Shown: piece by piece, positions 1 to 6,424 of the stretch
How positions within the stretch are numbered: position 1 is the stretch's first letter
Layout of the letters: every line of letters begins with the position of its first letter
Assembly (NCBI GenBank): GCA_964565715.1
Contig: CAZMGG010000106.1
Location: 1 to 20,123, forward strand
DNA length: 20,123 nt
Origin: CAZMGG01 sp964565715
GTDB lineage: Bacteria > Planctomycetota > UBA1135 > UBA2386
Direction: 5' to 3'
Translations under genes and position numbers: made by a program
Notes under the pieces: generated by a model
What the model was told of the DNA's origin: nothing
What the model saw: the letters and a program-made list of their open reading frames with translations, nothing else
Databases searched by the model: none

Positions 1-462
1 GTGCAGGTGATGATCGAGGGGCCGGGCCACGTGCCCATGCACCTCATCAAGGAGAACATGGACCGGCAGCTCCGCGAGTGCCACGAGGCGCCGTTCTACA
101 CCCTGGGGCCGCTGGTCACCGACATCGCGCCGGGCTACGACCACATCACCTCGGGCATCGGCGCGGCGATCATCGGCAGCCTGGGCACGGCGATGCTGTG
201 CTACGTGACGCCGAAGGAGCACCTCGGCCTGCCGGACAAGAACGACGTCAAGCAGGGCGTGATCACCTACAAGATCGCCGCCCACGCCGCCGATCNNNNN
301 NNNNNGCCGCAGGACAGCGCCAAGGTGGCTCACTTCTGCTCGATGTGCGGACCGCGCTTCTGCTCGATGAAGATCACCGAGGAGGTGCGCGAGTACGCGC
401 GCAAGGGCATGGCGCAGAAGTCGCAGGAGTTCCAGGAGCAGGGCGGCGAGCTCTACTCCTGA
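1..462 (+). CDS. thiC: Phosphomethylpyrimidine synthase ThiC, C-terminal part (partial, contains assembly gap)
   Basis: ThiC converts aminoimidazole ribotide to the hydroxymethylpyrimidine phosphate of thiamin by non-canonical radical SAM chemistry in the cytoplasm. The reading frame enters at the left edge inside the conserved core (QVMIEGPGHVPM), so the GTG at base 1 is not a true start and most of the protein lies outside. Further ThiC landmarks are YTLGPLVTDIAPGYDHITS and, near the C-terminus, the CX2CX4C cluster that binds the [4Fe-4S] centre; its Cys codons are at 337-339, 346-348 and 361-363. Ten N at 296-305 interrupt the frame between AAHAAD and PQDSAKVAHF. In ThiC as I remember it about 45 residues lie between these two points, so the real protein is longer than this span implies. 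The stop at 460-462 overlaps the 3' end of the convergent phoR by 10 nt. Family assignment is very secure. Confidence 0.97.
   Translation: MQVMIEGPGHVPMHLIKENMDRQLRECHEAPFYTLGPLVTDIAPGYDHITSGIGAAIIGSLGTAMLCYVTPKEHLGLPDKNDVKQGVITYKIAAHAADXXXXPQDSAKVAHFCSMCGPRFCSMKITEEVREYARKGMAQKSQEFQEQGGELYS
296..305. other. Assembly gap (10 N) inside thiC
   Basis: Ten consecutive N lie inside the thiC frame. The flanking codons are both recognisable ThiC, but the segment usually found between them (about 45 residues, roughly 133 missing bases) is absent. The run is therefore probably a placeholder and not a measured length. Both 10 and 133 leave remainder 1 on division by 3, which is why the frame appears to continue. 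Confidence 0.95.
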
Positions 463-1715
463 ACCAGGGGGCGGGCCGGCTCCCGGGCGACGCCGGGCAG
501 GCGCACCCAGAAGGTGCTGCCCTGGCCCGGCGTCGAGGTCACGCCGAGCCGGCCGCCGGCCCGCAGCACGCTGTTCTTGACGATGGCGAGCCCCAGACCG
601 GTGCCCTCGACGTCGGCGCTGCGCGCCTTGTCGACGCGGTAGAACCGCTCGAACACCCGCTCCTGGTCCGCCGGCGTGAGGCCGATGCCGGTGTCGGCCA
701 CCGCCAGTTCGACCTGGTCGTCGATCGGGGCGAGCCGCAGTTCGATGCGGCCGCGTTCGCCGGTGTACTTGATGGCGTTCTCCAGCAGGTTCATGGTGAT
801 CTGCACCAGGGTCTCGCGTTCGGCGCGCACCAGCAGCGGGCCCGGCGCCGGGGTCCAGACCAGTTCCTGCTGCTTCTTCTGGCCGAGCGGCTCGAGGTCG
901 CGCCAGCACTCGCGGGCCACCGCCGCCCAGTCGCACGGCGGCGGCGGCTCCTGCAGCACCGGATCCTCGTCGAGGCGGGACAGGGCCAGCAGGTCGCGGA
1001 CCAGGTGGGTCAGGCGTTCGGTCTGCTGCTGGATGCGGCCGAGGAAGCGCAGCCGCGTGGACTCCGGCATCGCCGCATCGTCCAGCAGGGTCTCGCAGTA
1101 GCCCTTGATGGCGCTGAGCGGCGTCTTCAACTCGTGCGAGACGTTGGCGACGAAGTCGCGACGATGCTCTTCGAGCCGACGCAGGCGGCTCAGGTCGCGC
1201 AGCACCAGCAGGCCGCCGCCGGCCAGCGCCGCCGCCCGCGCCGCCACCGCGCGGGACTGCGGTCCGTCGTCGGTGGTGACGTCGATCTGCAGTTCCTCGT
1301 GGCACTCGCCGCCCTGCTGCTGCGCCTGCCGCAGCAGCACCAGGACCCGGGCGAACGGCAGCACCGCCTCGAGGGGGCGGCCCAGCGCGGCGGCGGCGGG
1401 CCGGCCGCAGAGGCGCTCCATTGCCGGGTTCCAGGCGATGATGTGGCCCCGGCGGTCGGTGGCCGCCACGGCGTCGGCGAGGTGGCCGACGATGGCCCGC
1501 AGGTCGGCCGTGTCGCCGGCCGGCGCCTGGCCGGCGCCACCGTCGGGCCGCGGCCGCGCGAGGCGATGCACGAGCCAGCCCCCGGCCGCCGCGGCGGCCA
1601 GGGCCAGGGTGCCCAGCGTCGGCGTCAGGGTCGGGTCGCCGGCGGCGGCGAAGCCCAGGGCGGCCGTCAGCAGCGCCGTGCCGACGGCCACGGCGACCAG
1701 CGGCCGCGCGCTCAC
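453..1715 (-). CDS. phoR: PhoR-type sensor histidine kinase
   Basis: A 420-residue membrane sensor kinase, the likely partner of the PhoB-type regulator just upstream. Two hydrophobic segments near residues 5-25 and 33-50 with almost no loop between them match the short membrane anchor of PhoR. A PAS domain follows at about 70-175 (IIAWNPAMERLCG). The DHp helix has the phospho-accepting His194 in NVSHELKTPLSAIKGY. The ATPase domain shows the N-box around Asn309 and Asn313, the G1 box DTGIG at 341-345, the F-box FERFYR at 355-360 and the G2 box GTGLGL at 371-376, so it looks fully active. The start is GTG at 1715, overlapping the phoB stop as GTGA, which indicates translational coupling. The stop is TAG at 455-453, inside the end of thiC. 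PhoR is the best label; no phosphate genes are visible here, so another envelope stimulus is possible. Confidence 0.93.
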   Translation of the reverse strand: MSARPLVAVAVGTALLTAALGFAAAGDPTLTPTLGTLALAAAAAGGWLVHRLARPRPDGGAGQAPAGDTADLRAIVGHLADAVAATDRRGHIIAWNPAMERLCGRPAAAALGRPLEAVLPFARVLVLLRQAQQQGGECHEELQIDVTTDDGPQSRAVAARAAALAGGGLLVLRDLSRLRRLEEHRRDFVANVSHELKTPLSAIKGYCETLLDDAAMPESTRLRFLGRIQQQTERLTHLVRDLLALSRLDEDPVLQEPPPPCDWAAVARECWRDLEPLGQKKQQELVWTPAPGPLLVRAERETLVQITMNLLENAIKYTGERGRIELRLAPIDDQVELAVADTGIGLTPADQERVFERFYRVDKARSADVEGTGLGLAIVKNSVLRAGGRLGVTSTPGQGSTFWVRLPGVAREPARPLVQE

Positions 1716-2410
1716 CGGCCGCCGTCGGCGAAGCGGTAGCCGACGCCGCGGACCGTCTCGATGAGCGCGCCGTGATCGCCGAGCTTCTGCCGCAGCGAAC
1801 GCACGTGCACGTCGATGTTGCGTTCGATGACCACCGCGTCCTCGCCGATCACGCGACTCAGCAGGTGGGCGCGCGGGAACACCCGGCCGGGGTGGCTGGC
1901 CAGGAAGTGCAGCAGGCGGATCTCGGTGGGCGTCACCGTCACCGGCGCAGCGTCCACCAGCACCTCGTGGCGGCCGATGTCCACCTGCAGCGGGCCGCGG
2001 ACGACCCGCTCGCCGGCCCCGCTCTGGTCCTTGAGCGGACCGCGCCGCAGCACCACCTCGATCCGCGCGAGCAGTTCGCGCGGACTGAACGGCTTGACCA
2101 GGTAGTCGTCGGCGCCGACCCCCAAGCCGAGCACGATGTCGCTCTCCTCGCCCTTGGCGGTCACCATGATGACCGGCGTGTCACGGGTCATCGGGTCGCC
2201 CTTGATGCGGCGGCACACCTCGACGCCGTCGAGACCGGGCAGCATCAGGTCGAGCACGACCAGGTCCGGTGCGTCGGTGCGCACGCGGCCCCAGCCCTCG
2301 TTGCCGTTGCGACAGGGGATCACCTTGCAGCCGTTCCGCTCCAGGTTGTAGGTGATCACCTCGAGGATGTCGGGGTCGTCTTCGACGACCAGGATCTTGG
2401 TCTTGGCCAC
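1712..2410 (-). CDS. phoB: PhoB-type response regulator (OmpR family)
   Basis: A 232-residue transcription factor. The receiver domain (about 4-118) has the acidic pair in VVEDD (10-12), phospho-acceptor Asp54 in VVLDLMLPG, Thr84 and Lys106 in DDYLVKPFSP. The C-terminal winged helix (about 130-230) carries the OmpR/PhoB pattern TPTEIRLLHFLASHPG, then RNIDVHVRSLRQKLG and ETVRGVGYRF. A longer version from TTG at 2437 is possible, but GTG at 2410 is chosen: it begins directly at the family N-terminus (AKTKILVVEDD) and has an AAGGA site 7 nt upstream. The preceding gene ends at 2421, so the operon runs degenerate kinase, regulator, kinase. The target genes cannot be read from this window. Confidence 0.93.
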   Translation of the reverse strand: MAKTKILVVEDDPDILEVITYNLERNGCKVIPCRNGNEGWGRVRTDAPDLVVLDLMLPGLDGVEVCRRIKGDPMTRDTPVIMVTAKGEESDIVLGLGVGADDYLVKPFSPRELLARIEVVLRRGPLKDQSGAGERVVRGPLQVDIGRHEVLVDAAPVTVTPTEIRLLHFLASHPGRVFPRAHLLSRVIGEDAVVIERNIDVHVRSLRQKLGDHGALIETVRGVGYRFADGGR

Positions 2411-2417
2411 GTCCTGG

Positions 2418-2422
2418 TCCTT
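2418..2422 (-). promoter_or_regulatory. Ribosome binding site of the PhoB-type gene
   Basis: AAGGA on the minus strand, 7 nt before GTG 2410. It overlaps the TAA stop (2423-2421) of the upstream gene, so a ribosome terminating there would sit on this site. It decides the start of the regulator in favour of GTG 2410 over TTG 2437. Confidence 0.7.
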
Positions 2423-3095
2423 ACGGCGCCGGATCAAGGCCCGATGAAGATCCGGTCAGGGCCTGGCCAGGAAGGGCCGCCGGCACGGTCAGCAGCACGG
2501 CCTGCACCCCCGGCAGGGCGGCGGCGGTGACCCCCGCGGGCCCCAGTTCGGCGATCAGGCGGGTGACGCAGGCGCCGGTGTCCCATGGGAAGGGCAGCAC
2601 GGCCGGTTCGGGCAGCAGTTCGAGGCGCACGGCCACGCCCGGGGCCGGGGCTGCCGGCAGCCCGAGCCGGATCCGGCCGCCGCAGCCCGGCACCGCCCCG
2701 GTCACCACCTGCCGCAGGGCCAGCAGCAGGCCGCGCACGAACAGGGCACCGTCGACGGCGAGGGGCTGCGGCGTCGCGACCGGGTCCATTTCCAGGCGCA
2801 GGCCGCGCTCGCGCAGCGGTACCCGCAGGCACTCCGCCACCTGCACCAGCAGGCCGCTGGCCGCCACCGGCGCGGTCGCGCCGTCACCCACCAGCCAGTG
2901 GCAGAGCTGCACGGTGTGGCTGGCGCGGTCGACGGCCTCCAGGATCGCCATCCGCTCGCGCTGCACGTCGAGGTCGGCCGCCGGCAGGAGTTGGGCGTGG
3001 CCCTGGACGCGGAACAGGGCGTTGCCGAGCTGGTGCAGGATGCCCGGCGCCAGGAAGGCCAGGTCCTCGCCGATCGCGCTGCCGTTCGGGGTCAT
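2421..3095 (-). CDS. Degenerate histidine kinase / ChpT-like histidine phosphotransferase candidate
   Basis: A 224-residue protein without signal peptide or membrane segment, first gene of the operon with the PhoB and PhoR homologues. Residues 10-70 look like a dimerisation/phosphotransfer helix pair: His21 lies in ILHQLGNALFRVQGHAQLL, which resembles a kinase H-box followed by the usual GYAQLL-like helix. Residues 80-208 follow the outline of a kinase ATPase domain but have lost its nucleotide-binding residues. The N-box position (about 123-131, LLLALRQVV) has no Asn, no DxGxG is present, and the G2 position (about 173-180, TGACVTRL) lacks the glycine pattern. DHp plus dead ATPase domain in about 225 residues is the architecture of Caulobacter ChpT, a phosphotransferase; sequence similarity to ChpT itself is not evident to me. 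It may relay phosphate, inhibit PhoR, or be a decayed kinase. Start ATG 3095 has no strong ribosome site. Confidence 0.7.
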   Translation of the reverse strand: MTPNGSAIGEDLAFLAPGILHQLGNALFRVQGHAQLLPAADLDVQRERMAILEAVDRASHTVQLCHWLVGDGATAPVAASGLLVQVAECLRVPLRERGLRLEMDPVATPQPLAVDGALFVRGLLLALRQVVTGAVPGCGGRIRLGLPAAPAPGVAVRLELLPEPAVLPFPWDTGACVTRLIAELGPAGVTAAALPGVQAVLLTVPAALPGQALTGSSSGLDPAP

Positions 3096-3146
3096 GCCAG
3101 GGCCGACAGTGGACGGCCGGAACGGGCCCCGCGCAAGACACGCACG

Positions 3147-4283
3147 TCAGTCTCCCGAACCCGCCGGGCCGCGATTGGCGGTCACCTCGTCCAGGGTCAG
3201 CGGGATCGGCGGCAGCGTCTGGCCGTCGCGCACCACCGTCAGCAGGACCGTGCGACCGGGTCGGCTGCGGCTGATGATCTCGTGCAGCATGCCGCCGTCG
3301 CTCACCGGCTGGTCGTCGCAGCGCAGCACGACGTCGCCGGGCTGCAGGCCGGCGGTGGCGCCGGGCGCGCCCCGGGCGATGCCGGTGATCAGGGCGCCTT
3401 CCAGGCGGTTGCCGTTGCGGTCGGTGGGCGCGGCGGTGCCGAGCGTCATGCCGGCGTAGCCGCGCCGGATGCGGCCGTCGGGGCTGTGTTGCAGCTCGTC
3501 CAGCACCCACTTGAGCGTGCGGCTGGGGATCGCGAACGAGATGCCCTGGCCCGATTCCGGCGCCTGCGTGGTCACGCCCACCACCCGGCCCTGCAGGTCC
3601 AGCACCGGGCTGCCCGACGAACCGGGATTCACCGGCGCGCTGAACTGCAGGAAGTCGTTGGTGACCCGGGTGTCGTAGTGCTGCAGGTGACGGCCGACGA
3701 AGCTCACCACCCCCACCGTCACGGTCTGCGAGAAGTCGAACGGATTGCCGACGGTGACGATCCAGTCGCCCGCCTGCAGGTCCTCGCTGCGGCCGAGCTC
3801 CAGGGCGCGCAGCCCCGGCGGCGGATCCTGCAGCCGCAGCACCGCGATGTCGGTGATCGGGTCCTCGCCGACCAGCTGGGCGAAGCGGCGGCGCTGGTCC
3901 GGCACCCGCACCAGGATCGAACTGGCGTCGGCGACGATGTGCCGGCTGGTCACCACCAGCCCGTCGGCGTGGACGATGAAGCCGCTGCCGTTGCGCACGC
4001 CGCGGACCCGGCCGCGGGCCTCGCCGGGCTCCGGCAGCACCTCGTCCTGCTCGGCGTCGAGCGGCAACAGGGCCCGCACGGTGACCACCGACGGCCCGAC
4101 CAGCCGCACCACCGGCGCGAGGCTCGGCGGCGCGCCCACCACCGGCGAGGGCGCCACCGCCGCCGGGCCCTGCCAGACGCGGCCGTTGCCGCGCGGCAGC
4201 CACTGCCCGAGCACCACGCCGAGCCCCACCAGCAGCGGGGCGATCACCAGCCAGCGGAGCATGGTCGGGCGAACGTGCGCCAT
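3147..4283 (-). CDS. HtrA/DegP-family serine protease with one PDZ domain, membrane-anchored
   Basis: A 378-residue S1C-family protease. Residues 9-27 form one hydrophobic segment (WLVIAPLLVGLGVVLG) with no clear cleavage site, so the enzyme is probably anchored to the inner membrane facing the periplasm, as in DegS. A Pro/Ala linker is followed by the trypsin-like domain (about 55-265) with catalytic His115 (VVTSRHIV), Asp145 (DPITDIAVLRL) and Ser223 (VNPGSSGSPV). The usual GNSG is GSSG here. One PDZ domain spans about 270-355 (GALITGIARGAPGATAGLQPGDVVL). An in-frame ATG at 4418 would add 45 Arg/Gly-rich residues ahead of the anchor and run through the divergent neighbour, so ATG 4283 is preferred; ATG 4262 is also possible. 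The role is probably protein quality control or regulated proteolysis in the envelope. The gene is divergent from the VWA operon by 41 bp. Confidence 0.93.
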   Translation of the reverse strand: MAHVRPTMLRWLVIAPLLVGLGVVLGQWLPRGNGRVWQGPAAVAPSPVVGAPPSLAPVVRLVGPSVVTVRALLPLDAEQDEVLPEPGEARGRVRGVRNGSGFIVHADGLVVTSRHIVADASSILVRVPDQRRRFAQLVGEDPITDIAVLRLQDPPPGLRALELGRSEDLQAGDWIVTVGNPFDFSQTVTVGVVSFVGRHLQHYDTRVTNDFLQFSAPVNPGSSGSPVLDLQGRVVGVTTQAPESGQGISFAIPSRTLKWVLDELQHSPDGRIRRGYAGMTLGTAAPTDRNGNRLEGALITGIARGAPGATAGLQPGDVVLRCDDQPVSDGGMLHEIISRSRPGRTVLLTVVRDGQTLPPIPLTLDEVTANRGPAGSGD

Positions 4284-4324
4284 GACGGAGCGGGAGTGTA
4301 ACCTTTGGCCGTTTCGGCAGACAG
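4284..4324. promoter_or_regulatory. Divergent intergenic region, presumed promoters of htrA-like and VWA genes
   Basis: Only 41 bp separate two divergent start codons, so promoters for both must lie here or within the opposing coding regions. On the minus strand a weak -10-like TACACT (4300-4295) would give an almost leaderless transcript. No convincing -35 or operator symmetry is visible. The location is inferred from gene orientation, not from strong motifs. Confidence 0.3.
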
Positions 4325-6424
4325 ATGGGTGTGATGACCCTCCGACCAATCCGTGGCCACGGTCTCCTCCCGACCGTCCTGGCCGTTCTCGCCACCCTGG
4401 GCGCCCTGCCGGCCGCACCGGCCCAGGGCCGCCCCACCACCGCCGAAGCCGCCCTGGCGGCCTTCGCCCGGGTGCAGACCGAGCCCGAAGGGCAGCGCCG
4501 CCGGGCCGCCCGCGACCTCGGCGCCTTCGCCGACCCTGCCGTGACCGCGCTGCTGCTGCGCCAGCTCCAGGAGGCGAAGTCGGTGGGCTACCTGCAGGAC
4601 CTCGCCCGCTCGCTGGGCCGGCACCGGCGGCCCGGGTCGGTGACGCCCATGCTGGCGGTGCTGCGTGCCACCACCAGTTCCTGGCTGCGCGAGGACCTGG
4701 CGGAGGCGATCGCCCGCCAGGGCGAGGAAGGGCTGCGCGCGCTCGGCGAGCTGCTGCAGCAGGACGACGGCGGCACCGGCCTGCGCCAGGGCATCCTCGC
4801 CGGGCTCGGCCCGGTGGACGACCCGGCGGCCCGGCGCCTGCTGGTGGACGCCGCCGCAGAGGGATCCGCCCGGGACCGCACGGCGGCGCTGCGGCAGCTG
4901 CGCAAGCTCCGCGACGACCCCGCCCTGGACGAACTGCGCATCGCCGCCGCCCTCGAGCACGATTGGTACCTCGCCGCCGAGGCGCTCGGGCAGCTGGCCC
5001 GACAGGACCACCCGCGCACCATGGATCTGGCCGTGCAGATGCACCGCCGCACCAAGGACACCGCGCCGTCCGACGTGCAGACCGAACTGCTGCGCGGCCT
5101 GCTGGCGGCGCCGGCGGCCGAGGAGCACTTCCAGGCGCTGCTGCAGCGGGCCGCTGCCGCCGAGGACGCGCTCGGCGCCGAACTGGAGCCGCGCTGGCGG
5201 CAGGCCCTGCAGCAGCCCGCGGCCCAGCCGGCCCTGCTGGCCGCGGCCCGCCGCGGCAAGCCCGCCGAGCGGGCGCTCACGGCCCGGCTGCTCGGCTGGC
5301 TCGGCGGCGAGCCTGCCGGCGCGGCGCTGGCCGCGCTGCTCGGCGACAAGGAACTGGACACCGCCGCGGCAGCGGCGACCGCGCTCGGCGGACTCGGCGG
5401 CGCCGGGGCGGCGAAGGCCCTGCAGGCCCAGCTCACCGCCGGCGACGCCCGCGCCGGGCACGCCATGGTGGCCCTGCACGGCCTCCGTCGCGACGAGCCC
5501 GGCTGGTCCGAGGAACTGCAGAAGGCGGCCCGCCACCGCGACGCCGACGCCCGGGCGACGGCGCTCCGGCTGCTGGCCGAGGTCGATGCGAAGAACGGCG
5601 TCGCGGTCGCCCTGGAGGCCCTGCCGCACAAGGCCTGGAACGTGCGCCTGGCGGCGATCCAGCTCCTGCAGCAGGCCCGCGATGCCCGCGCCCTCCCGCC
5701 GCTGATCGCCCGCGTCGACCAGGAGGACGGCCGCCTGCGGTCGGACCTGCTGGACGCGTTGTTCGAGCTCAGCGGCCAGCGCCTCACCACCGGCGCGCTG
5801 TGGCAGCGCTGGTGGAAGGAGCATGGCGCCGGCTTCACCGTACCGGCGGCGCGACCGCCCGCTGCGCCGGCCGCCAGCCGCGACGGCGCCGCCACCACGG
5901 TCAGCTACTTCAGCCTGCCGGTGCTGAGCGACCGGGTCGCCTTTGTGCTGGACACCTCGGGCAGCATGAAGGAGCCGATGGGCACCGGCGGCCTCACGCG
6001 CTTCGAGGAGGCGGTGCGGCAGCTCGGCCTGGTGCTGGAGAAGCTGCCGCCGAAGACGCGCTTCAACGTGGTGACGTTCGGCGGCAGGGCGCAGGCGATC
6101 TTCGACCGGCTGCAGCCGCTGGACGCCCGCTCCCGCGGCACTGCGCTCACGGCGCTGCAGGCGATCACGCCGGGCACCGCCACCAACGTGCACGACGGCC
6201 TGCGGCTGGCGTTCCGCGACCCCGAGGTGGACACGGTCTTCCTGCTCACCGACGGGCGGCCCTCGGCGGGGCCGGTGGTGGATCCGGTGGCGCTGGCCGG
6301 GACCGTGCGCCGCTGGAACCTGCCCCGCGGCGTGCGGCTGCACACCGTGGCCATCGGCGGCCGCAGCGACCTGCTGGAGGTGCTGGCGCGGGAGTCCGGC
6401 GGCGCCCACACGGTGTCCCGATGA
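4325..6424 (+). CDS. Secreted HEAT-repeat protein with C-terminal von Willebrand A domain
   Basis: A 699-residue exported protein. Residues 1-33 form a signal peptide with a likely cut after APA. Residues about 40-500 are Ala/Leu-rich helical repeats of HEAT/armadillo type, with many units like ARDLGAFADPAVTALLLRQL and AATALGGLGGAGAAKALQAQL. A Pro/Ala linker near 515-530 leads to a VWA domain (about 535-699) with an intact metal-ion site: Asp543, Ser545 and Ser547 in DTSGS, Thr620 in GTATNVHDG and Asp643 in LLTDGRPSAG. VWA domains with this site bind ligands through a divalent metal; HEAT repeats are protein-binding scaffolds. The partner is unknown. Such fusions are frequent in Planctomycetota. 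ATG 4325 is used; ATG 4334 would remove three residues. The stop overlaps the start of the M32 gene as ATGA. Confidence 0.9.
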   Translation: MGVMTLRPIRGHGLLPTVLAVLATLGALPAAPAQGRPTTAEAALAAFARVQTEPEGQRRRAARDLGAFADPAVTALLLRQLQEAKSVGYLQDLARSLGRHRRPGSVTPMLAVLRATTSSWLREDLAEAIARQGEEGLRALGELLQQDDGGTGLRQGILAGLGPVDDPAARRLLVDAAAEGSARDRTAALRQLRKLRDDPALDELRIAAALEHDWYLAAEALGQLARQDHPRTMDLAVQMHRRTKDTAPSDVQTELLRGLLAAPAAEEHFQALLQRAAAAEDALGAELEPRWRQALQQPAAQPALLAAARRGKPAERALTARLLGWLGGEPAGAALAALLGDKELDTAAAAATALGGLGGAGAAKALQAQLTAGDARAGHAMVALHGLRRDEPGWSEELQKAARHRDADARATALRLLAEVDAKNGVAVALEALPHKAWNVRLAAIQLLQQARDARALPPLIARVDQEDGRLRSDLLDALFELSGQRLTTGALWQRWWKEHGAGFTVPAARPPAAPAASRDGAATTVSYFSLPVLSDRVAFVLDTSGSMKEPMGTGGLTRFEEAVRQLGLVLEKLPPKTRFNVVTFGGRAQAIFDRLQPLDARSRGTALTALQAITPGTATNVHDGLRLAFRDPEVDTVFLLTDGRPSAGPVVDPVALAGTVRRWNLPRGVRLHTVAIGGRSDLLEVLARESGGAHTVSR

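Noticed and set aside
1105..1764. 219-codon open frame on the + strand opposite phoR
   Set aside because: Ser/Arg-rich antisense frame with no motifs. All kinase boxes lie on the minus strand.
3745..6420. Long open frame running upstream of the M32 peptidase for about 890 codons on the + strand
   Set aside because: It is Arg/Pro/Gly-rich, without domains, and covers the HEAT-VWA gene in another frame. The peptidase has its own ATG and family N-terminus at 6421.
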